From assembly GCA_029249345.1 (NCBI GenBank), contig JAQWHM010000017.1, positions 186,001 through 250,000 of the forward strand: a DNA stretch of 64,000 nucleotides. Reading direction: 5' to 3'. This document shows, in pieces, positions 48,147 to 57,901 of the stretch. The notes under the pieces were generated by a model. The model saw nothing but the letters and a program-made list of their open reading frames with translations, had not been told where the DNA came from and searched no databases. The first letter of the stretch is position 1, and each line of letters starts with the position of its first letter. The stretch comes from UBA10348 sp002469915 (GTDB taxonomy: Bacteria > Bacteroidota > Rhodothermia > Rhodothermales > UBA10348). The position numbers were made by a program, and so were the translations under genes.

Positions 48147-49985
48147 TTAAGCAGATAACTCTGCGGCTAGTCTTTCTGCCTCTGAAACCATTTCACCAAT
48201 TGCAGCAACTCCGTCTGCCCAGAACGTAGGATCTCGGAGATCAACGCCTAAGGGAGCTACCAATTCGTGTGGCCAGTTCGATCCACCGGAAGAGAGTAAA
48301 TTCAAGTACGCTTCCGAGAAGGCTTCTCCCTCCTTTTTGTATCGAGCATAAAGGGCTAGAACGAGCAGTTCGCCAAAGGCATAGGCGTATACATAACCGG
48401 GTGTATGTAAAAAATGAGGTATATAGCTCCACCACCAGCGGTAATCCTCACTTAGGGTGACACTGTCCCCAAACATGGGAGCTTGGGTCTCTATCCAAGC
48501 AGCGCAGAAGTCCTCTGCAGACAACTCTCCCTCTTCTCGGCGCTTGGTATGAATGAGATGCTCAAACCGATTCATGGATACCTGTCTAAAGACGGTAGCA
48601 ATGGTATCATCGATCTTACTCATTAACATAGCTAGCCGATTTGCAGGATCGGGTTCATCCTTCATCAAGCGCTGGAATACTAACATTTCGCCGAAAACAG
48701 AAGCTGTCTCTGCGGTGGTAAGTGGAGTATCCGCATGAAATATGCCTTGAGACCTGGAAAGGTACTGATGTACTCCATGGCCTAACTCATGCGCTAAGGT
48801 CTGCACGTCCCGGATTTTCCCGGTATAGTTGACCATGATATACGGATGAGTGCTGGGCACCGCCCCGTGACTAAATGCTCCACCGCGCTTTGCCGGCGCT
48901 AGCTTGGCATCAATCCAGTTTCCATCAAAAAACTTGCGGGTAATATCTCCCATCGTTGGATGAAACTCGGAATATGCTTTAAGCACAAGATCCCGCGCAT
49001 CATCCCAACTCACCTGACGGTCTGCCTCACCGATTGGAGCATACCTGTCGTATTCCATCATTTCGCTCAAGCCTAGCTGCTCCTTCTTAAGGCGGTAGTA
49101 TCGCGCCACGTGATGATATCCATCTTGAACAGCTGCCACCAACGCCTCAACATCTTCGTCAGCCACTTCATTCGACATATTCCGTGATGATATCCAAGAA
49201 GAGTAGCCCCGGAGTCGATCATCTAGCGCTTTGTCAGCCAAAATGGTATTGAAGACGAACGTGAGCGGCTTCGAGGCTTTTTTAAGTCCCTCTGTGAACG
49301 ATCGAGCGGCTACCTCTCGCGCCGCTCTTTCTCCACTATGCAGCTTAGCCAATATTTGTTGCTGAGTGAGTGATACCCCATCTACGTCAAAACGCATCTC
49401 GCCTAGGGTCTCATCGAAAAACCGATTCCACGCAGATCTTCCTGTATTAGACTTCTCTACCATCACGCGCTCTTCCGGCTCAGAAAGCAGGTATGGCTTT
49501 CCTAAACGCAGCACTTCCAGATAATGAGCATATGGAACCATGTCGTTGTGCGCCATGTGCTTAAGGGCTAGACCATCAGACACTTTGGTCCATTCCAATT
49601 CAAAAAACAGCAGGCTAGTAGAAATAGCGGTGTAGGATTCACGTACAGATTGGAGTAGTGCTCCTCGTTCAGGAGCGGCAGTATCTGTAGACCAATTCAA
49701 ATAGGCATAGGTGTATGCCTTGCCCATTCCATCTTGAATATCTCCAAATGCTTTCATGGCCACGGAAAGTTCGTGGGTACTGAGCGTATCGATCTTACCT
49801 CTGTAGTCCGTTGCAAATGCATCGGCCAAATCCGCACTCTCCGCAAGACACTTTTCAAGTGCCTCATCGGATGGAAAGAGATCACTCAGGTCCCATGACA
49901 CGTTTTCAGCACCGGTGGTCGCATCGTCATCGGATCCGGTTAGTTGGCTTGCTGCTAGAAGAGAATTCCGTGAGTTGGGTAACAT
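48147..49985 (-). CDS. pepF: M3 family oligoendopeptidase (PepF type)
   Basis: A 612-residue cytoplasmic zinc endopeptidase that cuts oligopeptides. The active site is QTLAHELGHGVHQYLSRSQG (HExxH), with a downstream glutamate in TAETASVFGEM. The C-terminal half contains FRQVSMNRFE and SYIPHFLHTPGYVYAYAFGELL, both typical. I chose ATG 49985 (MLPNSRNSLLAAS) because it gives the usual length; the frame is open to 50174 but that would overlap the divergent gene at 50109. Confidence 0.94.
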   Translation of the reverse strand: MLPNSRNSLLAASQLTGSDDDATTGAENVSWDLSDLFPSDEALEKCLAESADLADAFATDYRGKIDTLSTHELSVAMKAFGDIQDGMGKAYTYAYLNWSTDTAAPERGALLQSVRESYTAISTSLLFFELEWTKVSDGLALKHMAHNDMVPYAHYLEVLRLGKPYLLSEPEERVMVEKSNTGRSAWNRFFDETLGEMRFDVDGVSLTQQQILAKLHSGERAAREVAARSFTEGLKKASKPLTFVFNTILADKALDDRLRGYSSWISSRNMSNEVADEDVEALVAAVQDGYHHVARYYRLKKEQLGLSEMMEYDRYAPIGEADRQVSWDDARDLVLKAYSEFHPTMGDITRKFFDGNWIDAKLAPAKRGGAFSHGAVPSTHPYIMVNYTGKIRDVQTLAHELGHGVHQYLSRSQGIFHADTPLTTAETASVFGEMLVFQRLMKDEPDPANRLAMLMSKIDDTIATVFRQVSMNRFEHLIHTKRREEGELSAEDFCAAWIETQAPMFGDSVTLSEDYRWWWSYIPHFLHTPGYVYAYAFGELLVLALYARYKKEGEAFSEAYLNLLSSGGSNWPHELVAPLGVDLRDPTFWADGVAAIGEMVSEAERLAAELSA

Positions 49986-50108
49986 GGGCAGGAGGAAGAT
50001 TGTGCGCTTTAAAACATTTTCTGATTCCGGAGAACCCATCAACGGTTTAAAGGGTTCGCTTCCCCCACCGATTATCCGAACAATGATTGTCCAAACTGTA
50101 TCACAGAC

Positions 50109-50627
50109 GTGAAATTCCTTCTTATTGCATGTACGCTCATCACCTTTGGTTGCAGCACCCCAGAGGCTGAACACGAACTATTAACCGGAGAAACCCGGTT
50201 TAACGAACCCGTTCCTGTTTTTAGCAAAGTCACGCTTAGCGGAGAAAAGCTTACCGAAGCCGACCTTAAAGGAAAAGTGACCTTGGTCAATTTCTGGGCA
50301 ACCTGGTGTGGTCCATGTATCATAGAAACACCGGACTTTGTTGCACTTCAGGAAGAATGGAAAGATAGACCCTTCCAGATCATTGGTGTTTCGATGGATG
50401 AAACAGGATTTGAAGCTGTGCAGCCTTTTGTGAACGACTTTATGGTAAACTACCCGCAGATTCTGGACGAGGGGCCCCTTGCGGACGGTTTTGGAGGAGT
50501 TTGGGCCCTACCAACCACCTTCCTAGTGGATGGTGACGGACAGGTACAGTCCAGCTTCCTGGGCCTATTTCCCATGGAAAAGCGACGTGACTACCTAGAC
50601 AAACTCGTAAAAGAACTCGAGTCCTGA
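50109..50627 (+). CDS. TlpA/ResA-like thioredoxin-fold lipoprotein
   Basis: A 172-residue thiol-disulfide protein. It starts at GTG 50109 with a lipoprotein signal (LLIACTLITFGC, Cys15) and carries the redox motif FWATWCGPC (C67, C70). The central insertion and ALPTTFLVDGDG cis-proline loop are as in TlpA/ResA. Acts in the periplasm, probably as a reductant for cytochrome maturation or similar. It is divergent from pepF with 123 bp between starts and ends 3 bp before the convergent M16 gene. Confidence 0.92.
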   Translation: MKFLLIACTLITFGCSTPEAEHELLTGETRFNEPVPVFSKVTLSGEKLTEADLKGKVTLVNFWATWCGPCIIETPDFVALQEEWKDRPFQIIGVSMDETGFEAVQPFVNDFMVNYPQILDEGPLADGFGGVWALPTTFLVDGDGQVQSSFLGLFPMEKRRDYLDKLVKELES

Positions 50628-50630
50628 TCG

Positions 50631-51920
50631 CTAGTCAGCTTGTTTGGGCTGATACTCCCCGATGGTCATTTGGTCCTTGACCATATACCGCTGAACGACG
50701 TCCTTAATACCGGCAGCCGTCACTTTCTTGGCCCGCTCTAGAAAGCGCGTATAAAGCGTCCAGTCGCCTGAGGCTATGGCTTCATTCAATTGGGAGGCCA
50801 ACGAAAAGGAGCCATCACGTGCATACAGTATTTGAGCTTCCATCTTTTTAAAAGCTCGCTGGATCTCGTGCTCTTGAATATTTGATGCCAACTCGTTTAT
50901 CGATTCCACCAAAGTGGTTTCTACATCAGCCACATCTGTTCCAGCAGTCAGACTGCACATCACAGAGAATAGTCCGGGATCCTGAAAAGCAGAGGGTGAA
51001 GCGGTTTGCCAGGTAGCCATCCCCGTATCCACGAGTGCTTTTGCTAATCGGCTCGACTTGCCCTGAGAAAGCACCATTCCTGCGACATAAAGAGCAGGCC
51101 AATCATCGTGCGCAATACCGGGCGACTTGAACGCCATGATGATGGCAGGCATCCCTCCAGACATTCGAATCGTCACCCTCCTTTCACCGATTTGCTTGGG
51201 CTCCATGTCCGCGTAATCAACTTCAGCTGAGCGCCCCGAAGGCAACGGACCAAAGGAAGATCGAATCGTCTCCAGCACACTTTCGGCCTCAAAACCACCG
51301 ATAACTGATACAGTAGCATTATTTGGCCAGTAAAACCGATCGTAGAACGAACGCAAACCATCAGATGTAACCTGCTCGATGTCCTTTCTCCACCCAATCG
51401 TGGGATGATGATAGGGATGAGCTACAAATGCCGAAGACCAAACTGAATGAATGAGTTTTCTCAGGGGCTCGTTTTCGCCCCGGTCAAACTCGTTCAGAAT
51501 CACTGTCTTCTCGCTTGCCACCTCTTCCGGATCAAGCAACAACCCTCGCATCCGATCCGCTTCAATCTCCACAGCGAGACCTAGGTGTTCGGACGGAAGC
51601 ATCTCGTAATAATTGGTCCGATCATTCCAAGTGGTAGCGTTCACCCGAGCTCCACGGGCTTGCAGCACATTGAAAATCGTTTTCCCGCTAGCCTTCGAAA
51701 ACTTCTCCGTTCCCTTGAACATCATGTGCTCCAGAAAATGGGTGGCCCCGGTTTCGCCGATTGCTTCGTTCCTGCTGCCCACCCGATACGTGATCATGAA
51801 GGTCGAGACCGGGGCGTTTCCCGAAGGAGCTAGTAGTACCTGCAACCCATTGGAGACCAGTTCATAAGCATCAATACCATACTCAGAATGGATGTGTTTA
51901 AATCCAGGAAAATGTGACAT
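50631..51920 (-). CDS. M16 family (pitrilysin-like) zinc peptidase
   Basis: A 429-residue protein of the single-repeat M16 type. The inverted zinc motif is GATHFLEHMMFKGT (HxxEH), with the distal glutamate in EVASEKTVILNEFDR. The region PYHHPTIGWRKDIEQVT and the second-half fold YVAGMVLSQGKSSRLAKAL are typical. The start ATG 51920 overlaps the polA stop (TAATG), so translation is probably coupled; the ATG 51938 lies inside polA. No signal peptide. Related enzymes work as homodimers or with a second M16 subunit, which is not present here. Confidence 0.93.
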   Translation of the reverse strand: MSHFPGFKHIHSEYGIDAYELVSNGLQVLLAPSGNAPVSTFMITYRVGSRNEAIGETGATHFLEHMMFKGTEKFSKASGKTIFNVLQARGARVNATTWNDRTNYYEMLPSEHLGLAVEIEADRMRGLLLDPEEVASEKTVILNEFDRGENEPLRKLIHSVWSSAFVAHPYHHPTIGWRKDIEQVTSDGLRSFYDRFYWPNNATVSVIGGFEAESVLETIRSSFGPLPSGRSAEVDYADMEPKQIGERRVTIRMSGGMPAIIMAFKSPGIAHDDWPALYVAGMVLSQGKSSRLAKALVDTGMATWQTASPSAFQDPGLFSVMCSLTAGTDVADVETTLVESINELASNIQEHEIQRAFKKMEAQILYARDGSFSLASQLNEAIASGDWTLYTRFLERAKKVTAAGIKDVVQRYMVKDQMTIGEYQPKQAD

Positions 51921-54712
51921 TAATGCGCCTCTAGCCAATTATCGCCTGTATCCATACTGATTTCAATTGGAACCGTTAGCGGTAGGGCTCCGATCATTTC
52001 TTCTGCAACCAACTTTTTGAGATCCTCGATTTCGTCTGGATGAACCTCAAAAACGAGTTCGTCATGAACCTGAAGTAACATGCTACTTTTCAAATTGGAT
52101 GCTTTGATGCGATGCTGAATCGCAATCATCGCTAGTTTAATCATATCAGCCTGTGTACCCTGAATAGGCATATTCACAGCCACCCTCTCGGCGAAAGCCC
52201 GCACATTTCTATTCCGGGCGTGAATGTCCGGTATATAGCGTCGACGTCCCAACATGGTCTCCGCATAGCCTGTTTCGCCCGCTTTTTCGATCTGTTGAAG
52301 GATGTATCCGGCTACCGCTGGAAAACTTTTGTTATATCCATCAATCAATTCTTGCGCTTCGCCTCTTGAACATCGAAGTCGGGTTGACAACCCAAAGGCA
52401 GAAATCCCGTAAGGAATTCCATAATTAACCTCTTTGGCTTTGCTACGCTGCTCACGAGTCACCTCACCTGGTTCTACACCAAACACTTTGGCTGCGGTGG
52501 CTGTATGAATGTCCAAGCCTTCGTTATAGGCTTTTTTTAACCCATCGTCGTCCGCTAGGGAAGCCAAAATGCGAAGTTCAATCTGCGCATAATCCGCTGA
52601 GAGTAGTAAAAACCCGGTGGCTGGCACAAAAGCCTTTCTGATTTCCCTTCCTCGTTGAGTCCGAATGGGAATGTTCTGCAAGTTGGGACTGGAACTAGCC
52701 AGACGCCCGGTTGCCGCCGTAGTCTGACTGTAAGACGTATGAAGGCGATTGGTCTCAGGATGTACCAATTCACCAAGCGTATCGATGTACGTGGATTTTA
52801 GCTTAGCAAGTTCTCGCCAATCCAAAATGAGTCCTGGTAATTCGTGCTCGGTAGCCAGCACCTGTAACACACTTTCTTTGGTGGAAGGCTTTCCAGTCGA
52901 CGTTTTTGTTGTGACAGGCAATTTGAGCTTTTCAAATAAAATCACCCCAATTTGGGCCGGTGATGCAATATTGAACTCTTCTCCTGCCACGTCAAAAATC
53001 TGGCGCTCAAGAAGTTCAAGATCTTCTGCTGTTTGGCTCGACAGCGTCATCAGCATTTCCCTATTCAGACCTATTCCCTTCAGTTCCATCTCAGACAGCA
53101 CTCTGACGAGCGGAAACTCAATATCGCGGGCAAGCGACTCTACGCCTTTTTCAGCCAGCATGGGTTCAAACAAATGAGCGAGTCTCAGCGCAATATCAGC
53201 ATCCTCACTTGCATACGGTGCCACGTCTGCGGGCGGCACCTCCCTCATGGATATCTGATTCTTTCCCGATCCAATCAGAGACGAGATGGAAATCGTCTCA
53301 TAGTTCAAATAGTTCAGGGCAATGGCATCAAGACCATGGGCCTCCTCGGGGGCAACTAGATAGTGTGCCACCATCGTGTCAAATAATGGACCGCCAACAA
53401 TAACTCCATGTCTTGCAAGCACTAGGTAGTCATACTTGATGTTCTGCCCCACCTTGGGAATATCCGACTCCAGGACGGAACGCAGACAATCCAACGCATC
53501 CTCGGTGGAAGTGCCATCGAGCATGGGGGTAGAAATGTAGTACGCCTCTCCCGGTTCAACGCAAAACGAAATCCCAACCAATGAGGCAATTTGAGCGTCA
53601 ACAGAAGTCGTTTCTGTATCAAAGGAGATGCGAGAAGCCGCTTCTAGTTTGGTGACGAGTTTGTGAACACCGTCTAGGGTCGAAATCAGATGATAGTTGG
53701 TTTGTTCATCGTCATATCGCTCAACGTTGGACGTTGCAAAAAGAGAGCCCTGCACGTCCTCGGTTGGTCCGACCTCTTCTGATTTGGAGGAAACCACTTC
53801 CCCCTCAGAAGCAGACCGACTCCCTAGAACCCGATACACGCGATCAAAGAGACGTGAGAATTCCAGATCCTTGAACAACTGTTTGATTTCGCCAAGATCT
53901 GGAGACTTACACGCAAAATCATCCCATCCCAGATCCAGCTCAACATCCGTTTTAATAGTCACCAGCTTTTTGGATAGGAGCGCCATATCAGCTTCATTAG
54001 CCAGACCCTCCTGCGCCCTTTTCCCCTTAACCTCAGATGCATGATCCAGTAGGTTTTCGACCGATCCGTACTCGGAAATGAGCTTGATAGCTGTCTTCTC
54101 ACCAATCCCTCTCACACCGGGAACGTTATCAGCAGAATCACCCATGAGGGCCAGAATATCAATAAACTGTTCGGGCTCCAGGTCATACTTAGCCCTAAAG
54201 GTCTCCTGCGTGACGGGATCAAAGCCTTCACCTCGGTAAGCTGGGCGAAACATGCTGACATGCGGACTCAGCAATTGCATAAAATCCTTGTCCGGGCTTA
54301 CAATGACCACTTCAAAGCCATCACGCTCTACCTGCTTTGCAAGAGTTCCGATCACATCGTCAGCTTCAACACCTTCAACCTCTACCACAGGAATGTCCAT
54401 AGCCTCGACGACCTGCTTGATATACGGAAGATTCGCTATCAGCTCTTCCGGAGGCGGATCTCGATGGGCTTTGTACTCCTCATACATTTCGTCCCTAAAC
54501 GTGCCCCCCTCACCCATTACATCAAAAACAACGGCCACGTGGTTAATTCCATGGTCTTCGATTAGTTTGACAAGCGCCGAGGTAAAACCATACGTAGCGC
54601 TCGTATTAAACCCTTTTGAATTAATCAAAGGGCGTGAAATGAACACGAAGTGGGCTCGGTAGGCCAGAGCCATCGCGTCAAGTAGGTAGAGTGTCTTTTT
54701 AGAATCGGGCAT
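51920..54712 (-). CDS. polA: DNA polymerase I
   Basis: A 930-residue three-domain polymerase. The 5' nuclease domain (about 1-295) has LLDAMALAYRAHF, EADDVIGTLAKQ and SPDKDFMQLL, PGVRGIGEKTA. The 3'-5' exonuclease domain (about 345-510) keeps its acidic residues: FDTETTSVD, NIKYDYLVL and YASEDADIAL, so proofreading should be active, unlike the Taq enzyme. The polymerase domain has TAATGRLASSSPNLQNIP, LSADYAQIELR, the O-helix RSKAKEVNYGIPYGIS, and LLQVHDELVFEV. Needed for Okazaki fragment processing and repair. It overlaps the M16 gene by one base. Confidence 0.97.
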   Translation of the reverse strand: MPDSKKTLYLLDAMALAYRAHFVFISRPLINSKGFNTSATYGFTSALVKLIEDHGINHVAVVFDVMGEGGTFRDEMYEEYKAHRDPPPEELIANLPYIKQVVEAMDIPVVEVEGVEADDVIGTLAKQVERDGFEVVIVSPDKDFMQLLSPHVSMFRPAYRGEGFDPVTQETFRAKYDLEPEQFIDILALMGDSADNVPGVRGIGEKTAIKLISEYGSVENLLDHASEVKGKRAQEGLANEADMALLSKKLVTIKTDVELDLGWDDFACKSPDLGEIKQLFKDLEFSRLFDRVYRVLGSRSASEGEVVSSKSEEVGPTEDVQGSLFATSNVERYDDEQTNYHLISTLDGVHKLVTKLEAASRISFDTETTSVDAQIASLVGISFCVEPGEAYYISTPMLDGTSTEDALDCLRSVLESDIPKVGQNIKYDYLVLARHGVIVGGPLFDTMVAHYLVAPEEAHGLDAIALNYLNYETISISSLIGSGKNQISMREVPPADVAPYASEDADIALRLAHLFEPMLAEKGVESLARDIEFPLVRVLSEMELKGIGLNREMLMTLSSQTAEDLELLERQIFDVAGEEFNIASPAQIGVILFEKLKLPVTTKTSTGKPSTKESVLQVLATEHELPGLILDWRELAKLKSTYIDTLGELVHPETNRLHTSYSQTTAATGRLASSSPNLQNIPIRTQRGREIRKAFVPATGFLLLSADYAQIELRILASLADDDGLKKAYNEGLDIHTATAAKVFGVEPGEVTREQRSKAKEVNYGIPYGISAFGLSTRLRCSRGEAQELIDGYNKSFPAVAGYILQQIEKAGETGYAETMLGRRRYIPDIHARNRNVRAFAERVAVNMPIQGTQADMIKLAMIAIQHRIKASNLKSSMLLQVHDELVFEVHPDEIEDLKKLVAEEMIGALPLTVPIEISMDTGDNWLEAH

Positions 54713-54829
54713 GGATCAGAATTGTTTGCCGGAAGCTATGAACCACAGTGCACAGTCGGAACCCTTCTGCGCATCGATCTTACATGAAGCGCACGATTGT
54801 TGTTTTCTTCCTATTAGACAGAGGTTGCA

Positions 54830-55891
54830 TTGAGATCTCCTCGACATATTCTCGTAACCGGCGGAGCTGGGTTCATCGGCTCCAACTACTTGCTGCATTG
54901 CGTTAGCAAACATCCAGAAACACATTTTGTGAATCTAGATGCGCTTACTTACGCCGGCAATCTGGAGAATCTACAAGCGGTTGAGCACGCAGAAAACTAC
55001 ACATTTGAACAAGGCGACATCACAGACGTGGACCGTGTGAGACAGCTTTTCAACGAATACGCCTTCGACGCGGTAGTGCATTTCGCAGCTGAATCCCACG
55101 TAGATCGATCTATCGCGGACCCTACTTCTTTTGTTCGAACCAATGTCGATGGAACGCTTGTACTGCTTCAAGTTGCGCGGCAATTTTGGGACGATTCTAC
55201 GATCAACGGCATCTTTCACCACGTATCTACTGACGAAGTATTTGGCTCATTAGGCGCGACGGGGCAATTCACGTTAGATACACCCTATGCCCCTAGATCT
55301 CCGTACGCAGCGTCAAAGGCGGCAGCAGATCACTTGGTCCGAGCTTTTGGGGAAACGTACGATTTCCCGTTTGTGATCACGAATACCACCAATAATTACG
55401 GACCCTACCAATTTCCGGAAAAACTAATTCCGTTGGTAATCAGCAATGTGCGAGCAGGCAAGCCCATCCCGATTTACGGAAAAGGAGATAACGTCAGAGA
55501 CTGGTTATTTGTGACCGATCACTGCGTTGCCTTAGACAAAGTATTGAGAATGGGACAGCCCGGTGCCACCTATCTTATCGGGGGGTCGCAAGAAGTCAGC
55601 AATTTGGAACTGGTCTACGCTCTTCTGGACCTGTATGATGAACATACTGGGAATCAGGCCAAATCCAGCCGATCTCTTATTACGTTCGTTACGGACCGCC
55701 CTGGACATGATTTTCGATACGCATTGGATAGTTCGATTACGGAGAAGGAGATGGACTGGAAACCGGCTCACGATCTACGAACCGGACTAAAAGCAACACT
55801 GCAGTGGTATCTGAATAACGAATCGTGGCTGGACAACGTGCTCAGCGAACAGTACCGAACCTATTATGACGCTCAATACAGCGATCGGTAA
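54830..55891 (+). CDS. rfbB: dTDP-glucose 4,6-dehydratase
   Basis: A 353-residue short-chain dehydrogenase-type enzyme that makes dTDP-4-keto-6-deoxyglucose. NAD motif ILVTGGAGFIGSNY, DALTYAGNLENL, FAAESHVDRSI, HVSTDEVFGSLG, the catalytic YxxxK in SPYAASKAAADHL, and the NNYGPYQFPEKLIPL region are all present. TTG at 54830 is the likely start, directly before the NAD fold. The start is preceded by a weak GAGG. First gene of a plus-strand sugar-nucleotide group. Confidence 0.95.
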   Translation: MRSPRHILVTGGAGFIGSNYLLHCVSKHPETHFVNLDALTYAGNLENLQAVEHAENYTFEQGDITDVDRVRQLFNEYAFDAVVHFAAESHVDRSIADPTSFVRTNVDGTLVLLQVARQFWDDSTINGIFHHVSTDEVFGSLGATGQFTLDTPYAPRSPYAASKAAADHLVRAFGETYDFPFVITNTTNNYGPYQFPEKLIPLVISNVRAGKPIPIYGKGDNVRDWLFVTDHCVALDKVLRMGQPGATYLIGGSQEVSNLELVYALLDLYDEHTGNQAKSSRSLITFVTDRPGHDFRYALDSSITEKEMDWKPAHDLRTGLKATLQWYLNNESWLDNVLSEQYRTYYDAQYSDR

Positions 55892-55959
55892 TTCGGAACG
55901 CTGTACCTTGGGACGAAGAAGTGCAATAAAGCGCCAAAGTAGAAGACCATAGTGATCGC

Positions 55960-56715
55960 ATGAAAGGAGTTGTTCTTGCTGGGGGCACCGGTAGTCGCCT
56001 CTACCCTCTTACTCGGGTAACAAACAAACACCTACTTCCAGTGGGTAGGTACCCCATGATATTCCATCCTCTGATGAGAATGCGGCGGGCTGGTGTCACT
56101 GAAATTGTTGTTGTGACCAGTCCTGAACACATGGGTGATGTGGTCAACTTACTAGGTAGTGGATCCCGTATGGGACTGGATCTAACCTACCGCGTTCAAG
56201 ATGAACCGGGTGGAATAGCCCAAGCTTTGGGCCTTTGCGAGTCCTTTGTTGGATCCGACCCGTTTATGGTTGTACTGGGCGACAACGTACTTGGAAATGA
56301 TATTCCGCAGGAGGTAGACGCCTTTAGAGCACAAATAGCTCGCAACGGATCTGGTGCACGGGTTCTTTTAAAGGAAGTACCTGATCCTGAACGGTATGGA
56401 GTGCCGGAATTGGTAGACGGAGTAATCCAACGTGTAGTTGAAAAACCGAGCACTCCCGCATCCAATTACTCGGTCATAGGAATATACTTTTACGATGCAT
56501 CTGTGTTTGAATACATCAAAAACCTGCACCCGTCTGAGCGGGGCGAACTCGAAATCAGCGATGTGAGCAACATGTACGCAGATGCGGGACAACTGACCCA
56601 CGGAATTCTTGATGGATGGTGGGGTGATGCGGGTACATTTGATGGTCTCGAAGAAGCTTCGAGACTCGCTCGAAATTTGTTGTACGAGGAGCTTGGCGGA
56701 GAGTACGCAACGTGA
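55960..56715 (+). CDS. rfbA: Glucose-1-phosphate thymidylyltransferase-like nucleotidyltransferase, short form
   Basis: A 251-residue nucleotidyltransferase. Motifs: VVLAGGTGSRLYPLTRVTNKHLLPVG (nucleotide site), MVVLGDNVLG (metal aspartate) and WWGDAGTFDGLEEASR near the end. It is about 40 residues shorter than E. coli RmlA, lacking the C-terminal helices that form the allosteric site. It should make dTDP-glucose for RfbB, though other nucleotides cannot be excluded. It ends by a GTGA overlap with the next gene. Confidence 0.88.
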   Translation: MKGVVLAGGTGSRLYPLTRVTNKHLLPVGRYPMIFHPLMRMRRAGVTEIVVVTSPEHMGDVVNLLGSGSRMGLDLTYRVQDEPGGIAQALGLCESFVGSDPFMVVLGDNVLGNDIPQEVDAFRAQIARNGSGARVLLKEVPDPERYGVPELVDGVIQRVVEKPSTPASNYSVIGIYFYDASVFEYIKNLHPSERGELEISDVSNMYADAGQLTHGILDGWWGDAGTFDGLEEASRLARNLLYEELGGEYAT

Positions 56716-57188
56716 AGTGGACAGATGGTGAAATACACGACGTAGACATTCAGCCGTTTAAAGTGTTTTCGGATGACCGAGGATGGCTTGCTGAACTCTT
56801 TCGAACAGACGAGATAGCCCCAAACGCTTATCCCGAGATGGGCTACCTATCTGCAACAAAACCGGACGTAGCCCGCGGTCCGCATGAACACGTAGCGCAA
56901 ACGGACCGATTTGCCTTCTTCCATGGCACATACCAATTGTTTTTGTGGGACGCTCGATCCGACTCGCCTAGCTCAGGCGTTCGCCAAGTACTCGCAGTAG
57001 GTAGTTCCAACCCAATACTCATCACCGTCCCCCCGGGAGTTGTCCACGCCTATCGGAATATCGGAGAGGAAGACGCCTTTGTCTTAAATTTTCCCGACAA
57101 GCTGTTTGCTGGCCCTGGAAAGAAAGAACCCGTTGATGAAATCAGACACGAGGATCAACCTGATTCTCCATACACATTGGAGCCTTAG
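56712..57188 (+). CDS. RmlC-like cupin (dTDP-4-dehydrorhamnose 3,5-epimerase family)
   Basis: A 158-residue cupin, start GTG 56712 overlapping the rfbA stop. It keeps several RmlC marks: FSDDRGWLAELFR, the RGPHEH histidine, LFLWDARSDSPSSG and TVPPGVVHAYRNIG. It is shorter than RmlC (about 180) and diverges at the catalytic Tyr region, so it may be a different sugar ketoisomerase or epimerase acting on the RfbB product. No rfbD reductase lies nearby, so the final sugar is unknown. Confidence 0.8.
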   Translation: MKWTDGEIHDVDIQPFKVFSDDRGWLAELFRTDEIAPNAYPEMGYLSATKPDVARGPHEHVAQTDRFAFFHGTYQLFLWDARSDSPSSGVRQVLAVGSSNPILITVPPGVVHAYRNIGEEDAFVLNFPDKLFAGPGKKEPVDEIRHEDQPDSPYTLEP

Positions 57189-57194
57189 CAGCTT

Positions 57195-57890
57195 ATGGTG
57201 CTTCTTCTTTTTGATATTGATGGTACCCTTCTCACCTCTGATGGAGTAGGCCGAAGATCTATCGAGGAGGCGTTGAGTAAGGTCTGTAAACGACCCATTG
57301 ATGCGTCTGGAGTCACCTTTTCCGGTCGGACAGATCCGGCCATCGTACGGGAGATACTAACCCATAACGCCCTTAGTCCATCCGAAGTAGCTGACCTAAT
57401 TCCCTCCTGCTTAGATGCCTATGCATCTTTAATGAGTAGCGTAGTGCTTGAAGAAAATGTGTCATTGCTTCCCGGTGTCAGTGAATTACTCGATGCCATC
57501 TCGCTTCAACCCGATTACCATCTGAGTTTGCTAACGGGCAACTTGGAGCACACGGCATGGCTCAAGCTCAAAGCCGGTCGGATTCACCAGCATTTTTCTT
57601 TCGGCGCTTATGGCAGTGACCATGAGGACCGAAACCAGCTTCCGGAAATCGCCCATAAACGCGCTAAGACAGAGTTAGGCATTGATTTTCACCCGGAGAA
57701 ACTGATTGTCATTGGCGATACGGAGCACGACATAGCCTGCTCAAGGTTTTTTGGAGCGCGCTGTATTGCTGTTTCAACGGGTATGATTTCCCACGAGGAC
57801 CTTCACGCTTGTGAGCCTGACCTGCTCTTACCCAGCCTAAGCCATCTAGATGAGGTGATGAACTACCTCGATGATATTGCTCAGATCTAA
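57195..57890 (+). CDS. HAD-superfamily hydrolase, phosphoglycolate-phosphatase-like
   Basis: A 231-residue cytoplasmic HAD phosphatase. Motif I is LLFDIDGTLLTSDG, motif II LSLLTGN, motif III the lysine in LKAGRI or HPEKLIVIGDT, and motif IV VIGDTEHDIACSRFFG. The cap is of C1 type (LSKVCKRPIDASGVTFSG). It follows the sugar genes by 6 bp and may act on a phosphosugar or phosphoglycolate; substrate cannot be told from sequence. Confidence 0.87.
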   Translation: MVLLLFDIDGTLLTSDGVGRRSIEEALSKVCKRPIDASGVTFSGRTDPAIVREILTHNALSPSEVADLIPSCLDAYASLMSSVVLEENVSLLPGVSELLDAISLQPDYHLSLLTGNLEHTAWLKLKAGRIHQHFSFGAYGSDHEDRNQLPEIAHKRAKTELGIDFHPEKLIVIGDTEHDIACSRFFGARCIAVSTGMISHEDLHACEPDLLLPSLSHLDEVMNYLDDIAQI

Positions 57891-57901
57891 AGAGGGCGGA
57901 T

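Noticed and set aside
49986..50174. N-terminal extension of the PepF gene
   Set aside because: The extra 63 residues do not look like PepF or a signal peptide and would run into the divergent TlpA-like gene.
50468..50480. AGGGGCCCCT palindrome in the TlpA-like gene
   Set aside because: No loop is possible and its length is within chance in a coding sequence.
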